64,000 nt of DNA, from the NCBI RefSeq assembly GCF_031755915.1, contig NC_083379.1, positions 2,328,001 through 2,392,000 of the forward strand, written 5' to 3'. The notes beneath the pieces are model-generated. The model searched no databases, was not told the DNA's origin, and saw only the letters and a list, made by a program, of their open reading frames with translations. How positions within the stretch are numbered: the first letter of the stretch is position 1; each line of letters begins with the position of its first letter. Made by a program: the position numbers and the translations under genes. This DNA comes from Ziziphus jujuba. Taxonomy: Eukaryota; Streptophyta; Magnoliopsida; Rosales; Rhamnaceae. Below, in pieces: positions 12,541 to 24,485 of the stretch.

Positions 12541-13643
12541 ATGATTTTAAAATGCTTCAATTTACTTTTTAAAAAAGATTTTAAAAGAATAGTTTCTATT
12601 GTGTTTGATAAAAAAAATTGTAATTTTTTTAAAATAAAATTATCTATTTGGTAATTTTTTTAAGAAACATCAATTACATAAATTTTTAAAAGATCAAAAA
12701 TGATGTCCAAAGAATCATTTAAACTGTGAATAAAACTCCTTTTAAAAGGATAAATGTGTTCTTATTAAATGAGATTGGTTTAGTTGTAGGTCCTTGCAAC
12801 AAATATTATAGTGTCCGTTTAAAATAAAAATAATTATAATATGATAAAAGAAAAAAATAAAAGTGTTATATATATTGTTTGATTAAAAATGTAAAAGTGC
12901 TTTTTATTTATCTTTATATTTATTATTGCTACAAAAGCTTATTTATTCTTGTTTATCAAAAAAAAAAAAAAAAAGGCTTAAAAATCACATTCAAATGAAG
13001 AAGTGCTTAAGCATACCACTATTATTATCATATCTCTCTCTCTCTCTCTATGTCTACAGATGTTCCATTTGCTCTAAGCCTCTAATCATGTGTAAAAAAT
13101 GGTTAGTCGTATTTATGGAATAGTTTGCTTGGTTTTTATTTGCAATTTAGTTGCTTTCACTTTCATCGTCTTCCATAATGTGACACTATATATGATTTTT
13201 TTTTTTTTTTTAAGTTTGATAATGTTTATTAATTGAATTGAATTTATTTATTTTTTGAAATATAATTAAATCTGTAGGAAGAAATGTCACATTAGGTAAT
13301 GCTTACATGGGACCCAACTGTCGATCACTAATGCTGATTAGCATTTCTGTATATATTATAAATACAACTCGTCAACGTGTTATCCAACCCAATCTCTTTT
13401 GAGATTACTCTTCTTTGGAATTTTGAGCTCTCGTACATTAAAAAACAGTAAATTACCGTCCCATAGATTCATCTTTATCCCTAGTGCTATTAGCTTTTTT
13501 AATTGTCCCATAGATTTATCTTTATACCTAGTGCTATTAGCTTTTTTAATTAGATATATATATATATATATATATTTTTCAAAAAGAAATGCTATTCTGC
13601 TTTGGGTTTGCGAGATATATATATTTTTCTGTTTGTGATATGA
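12541..13643. other. AT-rich intergenic DNA
   Basis: No gene seen. Contains poly-A at about 12958-12974, a (CT)n run near 13033-13050, poly-T near 13198-13212 and the 47-base tandem repeat at 13458-13551. Confidence 0.6.
13458..13551. repeat. tandem repeat, two adjacent 47-base units
   Basis: Units 13458-13504 and 13505-13551 each begin GTCCCATAGATT and end TAGCTTTTTTAATT, and differ at only two positions. They are directly followed by an (AT)n run, so replication slippage or a small duplication is the likely origin. Confidence 0.9.
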
Positions 13644-13646
13644 TAA

Positions 13647-14077
13647 GAGCATACTCTTCATTTTGATTTTGTACATTTAAAAATCTTTTGCCATATTAAA
13701 TAAATTTATAGGATTTAAAAAAAATCATTTTTAATAGTTCTGTATATTAGTTCTAGCTGATGGGCACCAAAAGAAATAAAAACTATAAAAGATACTGTCT
13801 ACTTTTGTTAGACAGGCAGAATCAACATTTTATTTATTTTTATTGACTTTTGTTAAAAGAAAAATAACTTTTACGTGGTTTTTTTATTTTTTTAATTATA
13901 TATAATTTTAAAATAAAAAAATTATATATTAGCATTTCATGACATTTTAAACTGAACCCGTTGAAGAGAAATTATTTAAAATATTATCTATTAAATAGAA
14001 AGAATATCATATAAAAATAAATATTTTTCAAAATCAATGTCACGTAAACTCTAATAAAAAAACCATTGGAGATGCTC
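13647..14077. mobile_element. Harbinger/Tourist-like MITE (431 bp)
   Basis: The left end is GAGCATACTC. The right end is GGAGATGCTC, whose reverse complement is GAGCATCTCC. Each end is flanked by TAA (13644-13646 and 14078-14080), the 3-bp target duplication of PIF/Harbinger elements. The interior is AT-rich with no coding capacity. Confidence 0.65.
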
Positions 14078-14080
14078 TAA

Positions 14081-14700
14081 TAATATTTACAAACTTCATT
14101 ACAATGAACAAAGGAGGATCTCGTATAATCAATTTCTAAAATATGAAATAGATCGGATATATATTTTAAAACATTTTTTTTACATAGAAAATTATTGTGC
14201 ATAATTAATATTTGTTTGAAAAAGGATAACCAATCTTTTATTATACCACGAAATCCCCCCTTTTTTTTTGTTTTTTTTAAAGTTTTTATACGTAATAGAA
14301 TTTTGGATTTAGAAACCATCCGGGTCTCTTCATGTGTTTCTCATCTCAATCCATGCTTGAACGTTAATCAACTAGCTACTTAAATTTAATGATCACTGAA
14401 GAAAAACTTTCCTAGTCCACAGGATAACATTCAAAAAGAGTTAATATCATGTATTTTTTGAAAGAAACAAGGTTTTCAATTCTTTAAGTTTTATTTATTT
14501 TACTTTCTTTATAAATTTTATTTTATTATTATTTTTTTTGATGGCTATATGGTTTTTGAAGTGAATAATTTAGGGGACTATGTCCGACGGATATTAATAG
14601 GTAGGGGACCCGTACTGTTTGTAGGTGTTTTTTCAACGAATTGGGCCGTTCTTTTTTCTTTTATGGCTCCAAACATTTAAGTGCAAATTACTTAAAGACT
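14081..14700. other. AT-rich intergenic DNA
   Basis: No gene, RNA or clear element seen; short open frames here have no recognisable motif. Confidence 0.5.
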
Positions 14701-15180
14701 ATAAGTAGATCTAATTAAAGGACATATATGCAAAAAAAGAAGTCCTAACAAAACCTATAATGTCTGGACTTAAGACCCCTTTCGATGCTTCTTACTTGTT
14801 ACAATACATATGCTCTAAAAGTCTAACTCGATCCATCGCTTTATGAATGGCTCTAAGTCTAAGACATAGCCCCATCTAATTCGTTGAGAACGATGAGGAG
14901 GAACTCTTTGTTGTGAGTATGACTTTCTTTCTTGGAAGGACCCCAGCAACGAATTGCTCATTAAAAGATCTATAACGACGTTGGATGGAACAAGCCGCGT
15001 CCTTTACAGCCGAAAGGGGTCGTCGCTAAGCCTGTTTGGCCGTTCCTTTCTTCTTTAGCAAGGATGATGAAACTTCCAATGTCACCGAGACAAATAGAAA
15101 GAAATGCGCCTCCTAATTCGCTACCTACAGATAGACTGTCTTTTTCACGAATAACTGGATCATAGATGCTCAACATATAT
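14700..15180 (-). other. possible organelle-derived DNA patch
   Basis: About 480 bases with clearly higher GC content and less simple sequence than both flanks. The minus strand carries a clean 68-codon frame at 14970-15176 with coding-like composition (MLSIYDPVIREKDSLSVGSE at its start, GRGLFHPTSL at its end). The texture resembles plant mitochondrial DNA transferred to the nucleus. I cannot name the source gene with confidence. It could also be a fragment of an unrelated nuclear gene. Confidence 0.35.
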
Positions 15181-16638
15181 AGATGATATCATCCTTCATA
15201 GCAGAATTGTTTATCATCTATTAAAAATAATTTTCTACCGTATGTGGTGAAAAGTAATCATATTGGTTTATATACATACATGTTGGATATGGTAATGCAG
15301 CAAGTACTATTGGGTGCAGCTTCACCAATATAAGGTACTAAAATCTAATTATATGTGGAGGTGGCACCCATACCGTATATATATATATATATATGGTATG
15401 ATCTGAACTGCGAAACGGATACATGATCATGCTCGTCCACGAAAACCTCCAATAATTAAAGGAAAGCGTCAGTCTGAGTACGAATGAACAAGAGAGAGCT
15501 GGCTACAATAATTTCTTGCACGCCATGTTTCCAGGGTCCATCTTGACTATGCTCGTGTGGAAAACAAGTGAAAGAAGGAGGACCAACCTATACCTCAATA
15601 ATGTCGAAGCTTTCAATAATAGATTCTTTATTTATGTAAGAGGATAGGAATACTCTTAAGTCCATCCGCATTAAAAACCATATAAATATATTTAAATTAA
15701 GATTTAAATATTTATTCACATTTGCATGATTCAACAAGCAATTAATATTTCACCATAACCATTCAGCCATGGATGCAAAGAGATTCTGCAAGTGAAATAG
15801 GTTTTATATGGTATAACTTGTAGTAGAGGTCCTTATGTATCGTATTAACAATCGAAAGATGATCAAAAAAAAAAAAAAATCTCTATTTGACAGGATTTTT
15901 TCCTAGCAATTTACTTCCGAGTTTAAAAGGCTTATAAACTATTCACTTCACTTTTTTATTCATAAGAAAAAAAAAGAGATCATTTAACATTTATAGTATT
16001 TTTAATATTTCATTAGATTTATATAATTTTCAAATACAAATTTTAAAATCTTGACATTTAAAATAATCCATAAGCTAATAACAAAAGTCATAATAAGGGA
16101 ATGATGCCTCTAGCTGTATATATATGCATATAATAATATAGGAGTCATCCAATTTCATTTATCAAATAATATGACGAAATATCATTGTATCCATTTTCCA
16201 TGAATTTTGATATAAATTTTAAACAATATTAGGAATACCAAAATATCTATCAAAATGCTTACCAAAATGATATAATAAGATGACATGTTTTTATTTTATC
16301 AGTTAAAATCTTAATATAACAAAAATATATATGCTATACATTAGTGACTCAAACCCTTTAAAAGACTAGTATAATTAAATTTAAGCTAGTAAAATGATAA
16401 TACTTTACAATTTGATAAATATTTTAATACACCTTTTTATATTTCTAACATTGTTTATAGTATTTTTATCAACTATTAATACAATATTAGTAAACAAAAT
16501 TTGAGATACAGGTTTTATTGTCTTCCAATACTGATATGTTACAGATTGATAGTCTTTTCGTTCTTTTGGTACTGGCCATGGGTACGAAATTACAGGTTCG
16601 TATTCCAACAAACTAGTATACGAATGTGAAGAATGATA

Positions 16639-16669
<31 letters not shown>

Positions 16670-16815
16670 AGGAATAATTATGATTTGTTTTTGACAAAAT
16701 GGGAAGGGGATTGCATCATCAATCTTTTATAAGATTTAAATTTTGATAGGTGATAATCACTAATTAAAATTTTTGAGGAAACTTCAAAAAGGCTAATTAC
16801 TATATTAAAAAAATA
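15181..16815. other. AT-rich intergenic DNA
   Basis: No supported gene. (TA)n arrays lie at about 15377-15396 and 16645-16668. A short minus-strand frame (16405-16611) starts with a coding-like stretch, LEYEPVISYPWPVPKERKDY, but has no partner exon or family match that I recognise. Confidence 0.5.
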
Positions 16816-17293
16816 AGATTATGTTTGATATACAGAATACGTATTCTTTTAAAATAGAAATAGTTATTCATAGAAATAGAAAATGGAAAAAAGATTCCTA
16901 ATTTCTATTGGTATGTCAAGTAAAAATATTGATTTAGAGTTAATGTTTAAGCTTTATAAATATTTTCTTTTTCCAAAAAATTTAAATTTGGTAAAAATTA
17001 ATTAAAAATTAAAATTTTTATTTATTCATATATTTTTAATATGTGATAATCAATTTAAATTTAAATGTGATAAGAATATTTTAAAGTTTATCCAAATCAA
17101 AACATAGAAATAGAAATTCTGATGTTTCAATAAAAAATTGTTATTCCTTTAAATGAAGATATATTTATTCTTATGAAATAGCTATGACCAAATTCAAAAA
17201 CTTTTCAAATGTAGAAAAAATAAAATGTAGAAAAAATAAAATCTATGAAATATGAATTTTATTTATATATTTATTTCATAAACCAAATATGTC
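16816..17293. mobile_element. possible non-autonomous DNA transposon
   Basis: The left end (TATGTTTGATATACAGAATA) and the reverse complement of the right end (CATATTTGGTTTATGAAATA) are weakly similar, in the style of the TGTTTGG termini of some plant hAT-like MITEs. No convincing target duplication was found and the interior is simple AT-rich sequence. Tentative. Confidence 0.25.
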
Positions 17294-18641
17294 CATAGAA
17301 TGAGAGGACTTAACCCGGCCAAAAAAATAATAATAAATAATAAATAAAATAAAATAAAATAAAGTGCGAGGAGGTCCATCCAAAAAGAGAAAGTCATTTA
17401 GAATTTAAGTTAACGCACACAGTTTCTTTTGTTTGATTCTTTTCATTAATCTTTTGTCAAATACATTGAATATGTTGATTTTATTTTTTCTTTTTCCCCC
17501 TCTTTGATTTTTGGCTCATTATTTAGTTTAATTGACCAATGCTATCCATTAAACCTATTAAGAAGTTTATCATATAATAAATATTATTATATTATTGATT
17601 TATTTTTAATTATACGTATCTTTTAAAAAATTCATTTATATATGTATATATTATTATTAAAATTTCAACCAATAAAATAAAAACATGTTATAAAATAAGA
17701 TGCCTTAATTGAAAAATCTTCTACATCCACGTTCATAAAGTTGTGGATTTGAATCCTATCCTTCCTTTTTGGATTATAAACATTTATAATTTAAAAAATT
17801 ATATCTACATATATGTATATTTTATTGTGTTACTTACTAATTTAATATCTCTAGCATTAGTTATGCTTTAATTGGGATAATATATAATTTCTTTTTTAAA
17901 AATATTTAGAGTTCTAGATTGGGGTAAAACAAGTTGAATGGTCCGCATTGATTATATATTTTATATTAGTTCAGTCAATTTAAAAAAAATAAATAAATAA
18001 AACAAAATGCATAAGGCCTTTTTTTGGGGGAAAAAATTATAAATTATTCTAAAATTTTTATTATACTTATAAACCGCTCTTATAATATATAAAGAAAAAC
18101 TTAACCACTTAAGTTATGCTCTTTGTCAATACATGAAGCTTTTTATTGAATATAAAAATGCGGTTTCCAGTAATACTTGTGTGTGTATTGCAGTATAATT
18201 CTCGAATCCACAGGTGTAAAAAACAACTTTCCTTCCGCTAATCTGCCGGGTCTAATCAAGCACTTGAAAGATTAATTATATATATATATATATTTATTTT
18301 TTTTTCCTTAAAATCTCCATACATAAGATATGGTTGTGGTTTCCTTTTGTATTTACTTTTTCCAAGGCCAACAACATTCTAAATGTAATTAATATGGCAG
18401 TGGACTTGGACATGACCGATAGTATCTTCTACATGTTCCCATAATATCTAACTTCATGAATTTATTTTTGTTATAATTAATTATTTACATATCTTTACTT
18501 TTTTTTTTATATATATTTATTTTTACTTTTCTTTTCCTTCTCTCTGCGATTGCGTTGTCTTGTTGAAGGAAAATAGAAATTAATAAATTTTATGAGCTCT
18601 TATCCTTGTTGGTTTTCGTCAAATATTGAGAACTCTTGGGT
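17294..18641. other. AT-rich intergenic DNA
   Basis: No gene, RNA or clear element seen. Confidence 0.5.
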
Positions 18642-19585
18642 GGCGTTTGGTATGCAGAATAGGTCCGGATTGGACAGGACAAGTTCAGATCAGATGGAAT
18701 CGGACAGGATAGAATAATATAGTACTATGTTTGGCATAATTTCGGACTGAATAATAGAATAATTGTCCCATGTTTGATGCAGAATCAGATTAGATTAGAC
18801 TATTTTATAATTTTAATTTTAAATTTTTTAAAAATAAAAATTTTAAAAATTATATTTATATTTTCATAAAAAATATTATATTTAATTAAAATTGTAAATT
18901 TATATATTTATATTTACATACAAATTTTAATTTTTTTTAACACCGACAAATTAAATTAATATATAATTTTAGAAATAAATTAATATATAATTTATAAATA
19001 AATTTTAATTTTAATCACCTTGATTTTTGCAGCAGTGTCAAACTTCTCCACCACCAACACACACACACGCACACGCACACACACCCAAAAAAAAAAAAAA
19101 AAAAAAAGAAAGAAAGAAAAAATTCCTTGCACTCCTTGACGTAGAACATCATCAGCAACAAGAAAAGCATCCTGAAGTGGTGTTTGCTCATCGGCAGTAT
19201 CAAGCAGACGGTCATTGGGAATCACTATAAGAGGGTCAACATTTTTCTGCAATTTTTCAATAGCCTCCAATGCCTGAAAAGAAACAGAACCAAGGCATAA
19301 CAATTGTATTGTCCAAATACTTCACAACAGCAAGGTGTTTTGCGGTGGTGAAACGAAGTGGGAATTGAAGGCGAGACCAGCGAGAAACAACGAGAGACAG
19401 CGAGACCCTCGGTGAGTTTGGGACAAAACTGACCTGGGGGGGAGAGAGGGTCAGTTTAATCCTTCGATCGGGGGGCTAATTCACTGTAGAGGTCAACTTG
19501 TCCCAATCTCTATATGTTGCTACCAAACACCGGATTGGGACACAATCCTGTCGTGACCGGTCCAGTCCGGTGAAACAAACATGCC
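18642..19585. mobile_element. hAT-like element carrying an FtsZ2 gene fragment (944 bp)
   Basis: The left end reads GGCGTTTGGTATGCAG. The reverse complement of the right end begins GGCATGTTTGTTTCACC. Both are followed by GGACTGGACC/GGATTGGACAGGA-type subterminal sequence, so the termini are imperfect inverted repeats. The flanking 8-mers TCTTGGGT (18634-18641) and TTTGGGGT (19586-19593) agree at 6 of 8 positions, as expected for an old hAT target duplication. No transposase is present. The interior combines AT-rich filler, a CA/poly-A repeat and a captured host exon, so this is best described as a gene-carrying (Pack-type) non-autonomous transposon. Confidence 0.5.
19133..19288 (-). pseudogene. 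captured fragment of plastid-division FtsZ2 gene
   Basis: On the minus strand, an intron acceptor-like TTTCTTTTCAG is followed by an open exon reading [19 protein letters not shown], then [18 protein letters not shown] and [14 protein letters not shown]. This is the characteristic FtsZ segment just after the GTP-binding core. FtsZ2 is the tubulin-like GTPase that forms the chloroplast division ring. The similarity breaks off after GVQGI, where poly-pyrimidine simple repeat begins. Intron sequence before the exon argues for capture at the DNA level and not reverse transcription. Only about 50 codons are present, so it is not a working gene. Confidence 0.75.
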
Positions 19586-19593
19586 TTTGGGGT

Positions 19594-20122
19594 TAAAAGG
19601 CGTACGTGGTTTGTTGGTAGAGATTTTAAAGTTTTAGGCTTTTAGCAGCCCACGAAACTCAAGCAATGGATGGATTGGCAAGCAGCGAGAGCCCAAAAAC
19701 ATTTATTCAGTTATACTTTAAGACTGAAATTTTCAATGGAGCTAAGAGTGATTTGATGAGCGTCATTCGCTGACAGGCATGAGAACAATGGTGGAATGGT
19801 AAAATAACCGAACTCATTCTGGAATGGTGAAAAGATGTCCGTTGATAGCCATTAAGAGGAGTAGAAATAGGAGAAGAATCACTGGTTTTGGAATTATTCC
19901 AACGGTTTTGGTGACCAAAAGTTTCGCAAATTTGAAAATTGAAACCGACTATCACCTTTCTATCAGTGCGGGTTAACCGACCCATCGGCCATTGGTCACT
20001 GGGAAATTTCGACCGGCTTGTCCGGTTATCCGATTTTCTTCTACAACCTTGGTATTTTCAAGAAAACATTAATTACAGTAATTACTTTTTAATTTTCATT
20101 TCATTTTTATTAAACAATATTT

Positions 20123-20161
<39 letters not shown>

Positions 20162-20338
20162 ATGTACTTGATTATCTAAACAATAATTACTAATAAATAA
20201 TTTTTCTGTTTTTTCATTATTAAATTTATCTTACTTTTTTTTCCCCCTTTTTCTTCCATCCTAACAAAATATAAAAGTAGATAAGTGGTGTAATTAAGAC
20301 TAAAATAAAATAAACAAAAATTTTCCTCTTATAAAGTG
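19594..20338. other. intergenic DNA, partly GC-richer
   Basis: 19600-20060 has mixed, gene-like composition and short minus-strand frames, but no motif I recognise. After 20060 it is AT-rich with a (TA)n array at about 20132-20158. Confidence 0.5.
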
Positions 20339-20341
20339 TTA

Positions 20342-20715
20342 GAGTATTCCCAAAAATTCTCTAAAAATAAAAAATATTTTTTATTAAATAGAAAGCATTT
20401 TTATCTTTAAAGAGTTAAGGTTTAAAATCTTCTCCAACAACATTCTTTATTTTCACTTTTTATTTTTATTTTTTCAATAAACATTTATTATTATGTTTTT
20501 TTCCCTCAGTTTTTTTGATTTTTTAGTAAATAAAATATATTATAGTTATCTTGAAATTTAATCATCATTAAATAATGAAGAGTGTTTTTGGTTCTTCAAA
20601 TTTAAAGAGCCAAATCCACTCTATATTTTAAAAAATTAAAATACAAAATGGATTGGAAGATAATTTTACATATTAGTTCTTCAAATTAAATATATAAAAA
20701 ATCCTAGGAATGCTC
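20342..20715. mobile_element. Harbinger/Tourist-like MITE (374 bp)
   Basis: The ends are GAGTATTCCCA on the left and, after reverse complementing, GAGCATTCCTA on the right. Both are flanked by TTA (20339-20341 and 20716-20718). AT-rich interior, no coding sequence. Same general type as the element at 13647. Confidence 0.7.
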
Positions 20716-20718
20716 TTA

Positions 20719-21394
20719 AATTACTCAATATTTGAAATTCATTGTTTGTTTTTGACGAAATTGACCATATATGTTATGATTGATATGCTCCTATGGACAA
20801 TAAGCGTTTATATTATAATTTTATTCTAAATCAAAATTAAAATACCTCTATACAATTATGCTGGTTTTTTGTTATCAATTATGCTTAAGATTACTTGTTA
20901 TTTAAATATATTTTCTTTCTAAAAAAAACCTATTTAATTATTTGAAAGTTAATTCAGTCAAGTTGTAACCCAATAAATAAATAAATAAATAAAGAAGAGA
21001 ATTTGTCATTACACTAAATTAGGGGAGAGAATCGGAACTAAATTAGAGGGTAAATTAAAAATGAGTGAAATTTTAGGTGATAATTTTAACTTTCCGTATA
21101 GATTTGTAACAATGGGCCACTGCGTCCAGTTAAAATGTAAATATTTAATATTTTTATATACTAGTTAACATGTTGTCTAAGGTTAAAAGCATATATTATA
21201 ATTGGGGACAGGTGTTATTTTGTGCATATGTATTTTATCGCTTACTCACCAAAAAAAATATATATATATATATGTTTATTGTATTTTATCGCATCTTCCT
21301 CTGCAATTCTCACTTTTTTTTGGGGAACAAAATGCCTTCCCCTCTGCTCTGAAACTCTTCATGCATACTTGATTAAAAGGCTTTCAGCTAAGCT
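20719..21394. other. AT-rich DNA up to the Copia insertion
   Basis: No supported gene. Ends in the TTCAG target site (21395-21399) of the Copia element. Confidence 0.5.
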
Positions 21395-21399
21395 TTCAG

Positions 21400-21905
21400 T
21401 GTTGAATAAATTAATATTTGTGGACTTAGCATAATCAATTGCTCACTTACAGGGTCTATTTATGCCATTAATGGGACTGACTTATTTTATTATTTTGTAG
21501 TAGGACCCTTGGTCACACAGTCTCTATAAGACTCCAGTTGGCCCACTGGACTGGAAAACCAACTCTCTTTATAAGCCCATTGACTTACTCATATTTTTCT
21601 AGTATTATTATATTATTAAATTATTAGTATTTTGTGTGTGTTAAAATTAATGGGTAAGTGTGACTTGCAGAGACTATAAAATGTCTAGGGCAAGCAAATA
21701 AATATATACCATACGGTATTTTTGATATTAGGGTTTTCAGAGATCTGAGAGTGGTTTGAGAGTAGTGTGTCCATAGGCACTACTTTATATTGTTTTCTAT
21801 TTTGCAGGATTAAAGATTTAATTTATCAATGGCTGGATTTGGAGGTTAGAAATTCATGATTAATAGAATTTATTATGTATATTTATATCCATAAAATTTC
21901 TAACA
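21400..21905 (+). repeat. Copia 5' LTR
   Basis: Starts TGTTGAATAAATTAATATTT and ends ATAAAATTTCTAACA. It contains a plausible TATA box (CTATAAAATG near 21675) followed about 50 bases later by TTAGGGTTT (21729-21737), the inverted telo-box, near the expected transcript start. Same length as the 3' LTR. Confidence 0.93.
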
Positions 21906-21906
21906 A

Positions 21907-21920
21907 TTGGTGTTAGAGCC
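21907..21920 (+). promoter_or_regulatory. Copia primer-binding site
   Basis: TTGGTGTTAGAGCC begins two bases after the LTR. It differs at two positions from TGGTATCAGAGCC, the complement of the initiator methionine tRNA 3' end used by plant Copia elements. Confidence 0.8.
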
Positions 21921-23660
21921 TGGTTAATATACATAATAAATTTCATTGTGATTAGTCTTCGTTGTATCTACGATGATCGAATTGAACTGTATATGGCCAT
22001 TGAATGATATGTGGGATTCAAATATATGTTCTTTATTTTATTTTTCTTTCTGCGTGCATGGATCTGTGAAGCTATGATCTTGATGTGTGAAGAAACATAA
22101 TACATGCCTGATTGTTATTTGTAAAACAACAAAAAAAAAAAAAGAAAAAAAAGAAATTGTGATGCGAAGCTAGTGGTAATCGGGTTTTGAATCAAATTTG
22201 TGCAAAGTATGTAAACCTTGTTTTAGTTCGAATTAAGACCTGGGCATGGTGGAAAATTGTTTTTCGATGTGTTTTGTATTGTTTAAAATCTCGAATTGGA
22301 CCTGAAAAGCCTTAAAAAATAAATAAATAAAAATTGGAGAAACTGTGGCCGAATGCAACCTGGATTTGTGAATTGTTTTTGGTTAATTTTTGGCCAAAAT
22401 TGATGCCAACAATGAGATGACAACAACGAGACCAATTTTGCCCAAAAAATTTTCTGCAATTTTCTTGGAATTACATGGGTGTTTGTTTGAGTTTTAGCCA
22501 AAACAATTCTTGTGTTGGGTGTTTATTTTTCTGCGTTTTTGAACCAAATTGATATGGGGCAAAACTTTCTCAAGAGGAGAGGAATCAAAAGGCATCTATT
22601 TTGCTCAAAATTTTCTGGAATTTCTTGTAATTACATGGTTGTTTATTTTTGAGTTTTGGCCGATTATAATCTTAAGTTTGGGTGTTTGTTTTAAGCTCTC
22701 TTTTAGGCCAAATTGATCTATGAATAATATTTTCCACACTGAAAGGAACCTATAGACACCGAAATTGAAGAAAACGGTGGTCGTTTTTGTGGTTTTCCGG
22801 CCGGGTTGGGGAAGCGGGTCGTGCGACCCGTTAACCACGAATTGCGACCCGGCTCAGTGAAGAAGACGCTGACGTCAGCATTCTTTTGCTGACATCATCA
22901 ACCTAAATTAAAAAAAAACCTTTATTTTATTTTATTTGATATATCTTTATATCATTTTATCACTTATTTATTGTTGATTATTTATTCATCTATTGTTTTA
23001 TTATTATTTAAAAAAAATGTTATTTCTTTATTTATTTATTTGTTTATTGATAATTAGTTCATTTGTTTATTTGTTTAATTATTTTATTCCAAATTTATTG
23101 AATTAAATTAAATATCTATGTTTCGAGAATTGGATTGTGTTATCTTTCCCTAAAGAGGCTTTGTGCCTAGTTGGTTTAGTAGTGTGGAATTTTAAGTACT
23201 CACCTATCGTGAGACTTATTTTGTCTGCATTATGTGTACCAATGTAATGTATGTTGGTATAGTGGATGGGATGTTTTATATTTGCCTATTTCATGAAATT
23301 GCCAATATGTTATTTTTCTCCCACTTATTAACCATGGTCTATACGGGTAACTAGGCTACTCTGTCGGTAGTTTTAGTTGCTTAGTATGACACCTGGAATG
23401 GCAGTGGAAGTTGATTAAATACCATGAATCGCAGGTTCTGAGTTACCCTGTTGTTAATTCAGTTCAATGCATTTGACTGTGGTTATTTGGTTGATTGTCC
23501 CTGGCCCGCGAAAGGGTATCTTTAGTGCTACAAAGACCCTAGCGATATTGATTTTATGTTATGTGATGAGAGGTTGGAAAATAGTTATTGTTTTATATAT
23601 ATTAAATGCTTTGTTGTGTTTACTATTTTCACGGTTAGTAGCACCCCGAATGTTCTGCCT
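21921..23660 (+). other. Copia untranslated leader
   Basis: About 1.7 kb between the primer-binding site and the first recognisable gag codon. No coding similarity seen. Open frames on either strand are short. Confidence 0.6.
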
Positions 23661-24234
23661 ATGACTGCCATGATGAAATTGGATGGGACAAACTATCAGA
23701 AGTGGAAGAAGATTTTAGTTATGAATTTGATCTTTATGAAATTGGATTTGGCTTTAGAGATAGATCCACCAGAGATACTAACTAATGAGAATAGTGTAGC
23801 AAATAGGAAACTTTATGAGAATTTGAGACATTCTAATAAGTGCTGCATGATGATGATGGAGAATCATATGGATGAATCAATTTATGCAAGTATTCCAAAA
23901 GTGGAAACTGCAAAGGAACTTCTTGAAAAGATAGGAAAGAAATTTATCAAGTTTGATATGAATAAAAAGCATTATTATTTGGACCTTTTAAATAATACTT
24001 AGTATGATGATGCTTATCAGATAGGAGAAATAAAAGAGTACTTCAATGGAAGGTGTGGCTACTGCAATAAAGTTGGACACAAGAAGATAGAGTGTTGGAA
24101 TTTAAAGGGAAAGCAAGAGAAGAAAGATAATATTTTAATGATTGTTGCTTCTAAACATCCAAGAGTTAATGATAATTCTTCAATGTTGTGGTATAAGCGT
24201 TTGAGACATATTTCTAGGCACAGAATATAAAGGT
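23661..24234 (+). pseudogene. Copia gag remnant running into GAG pre-integrase
   Basis: From the ATG at 23661 the frame reads MTAMMKLDGTNYQKWKK, the conserved start of plant Copia gag, through the UBN2-like region to a TAG at 24000-24002. In the same frame it continues with a zinc knuckle (CGYCNKVGHKKIEC, C-X2-C-X4-H-X4-C, about 24054-24095). Only about 25 codons later comes SSMLWYKRLRHISRHRI, the start of the GAG pre-integrase domain, with another stop (TAA). The aspartic protease that should lie between knuckle and pre-integrase is absent, so an internal deletion preceded or accompanied decay. The frame is then cut by the composite insertion at 24240. Confidence 0.85.
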
Positions 24235-24239
24235 TAGTA

Positions 24240-24420
24240 TGTAACAGTCCAGACCACCCGCATCAAGATATTGTCCGCTTTGGGCTAGGCCCGCACGGTT
24301 TTGCTCTTCCCGACCCCATTATAACGGTGGGTCACAGGAAAAGGCCTCTTGAAGGGAAAGGTATCCACCCGCTTATAAGCCATGCTTCGTTCCCCTTTCC
24401 AACCGATGTGGGATGTTACA
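24240..24420 (-). repeat. TRIM LTR copy A
   Basis: On the minus strand it starts TGTAACATCCCACATCGG and ends GTCTGGACTGTTACA (181 bases, TG...CA). It includes CTTATAAGC, a possible TATA box, and AAGCGGACAATATC, a sequence I associate with plant TRIM LTRs. No 5S rRNA-like segment is seen, so it is not a Cassandra element. Confidence 0.75.
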
Positions 24421-24485
24421 ATCCTCCCTCTTTAGGGCCCAGCATCCTTGCTGGCACACCGATCCGAGTCCGGCTCTGATACCAC
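24421..24485 (-). other. TRIM internal domain with PPT and PBS
   Basis: A 65-base interior. On the minus strand a primer-binding site, TGGTATCAGAGCC (24484-24472), lies one base inside LTR B. A polypurine tract, AAAGAGGGAGGAT (24433-24421), abuts LTR A. This is the minimal coding-free layout of a terminal-repeat retrotransposon in miniature. Confidence 0.75.

Noticed and set aside
19027..19303. open frame joining the FtsZ2 piece to a Phe/Val/Cys-rich tail as one protein
   Set aside because: The tail is translated poly-A and CA repeat. Only the FtsZ2 part has protein similarity.
24240..24420. Cassandra-type TRIM with an embedded 5S rRNA
   Set aside because: I looked for the 5S promoter-like region in the LTR and saw none, so only a generic TRIM call is made.
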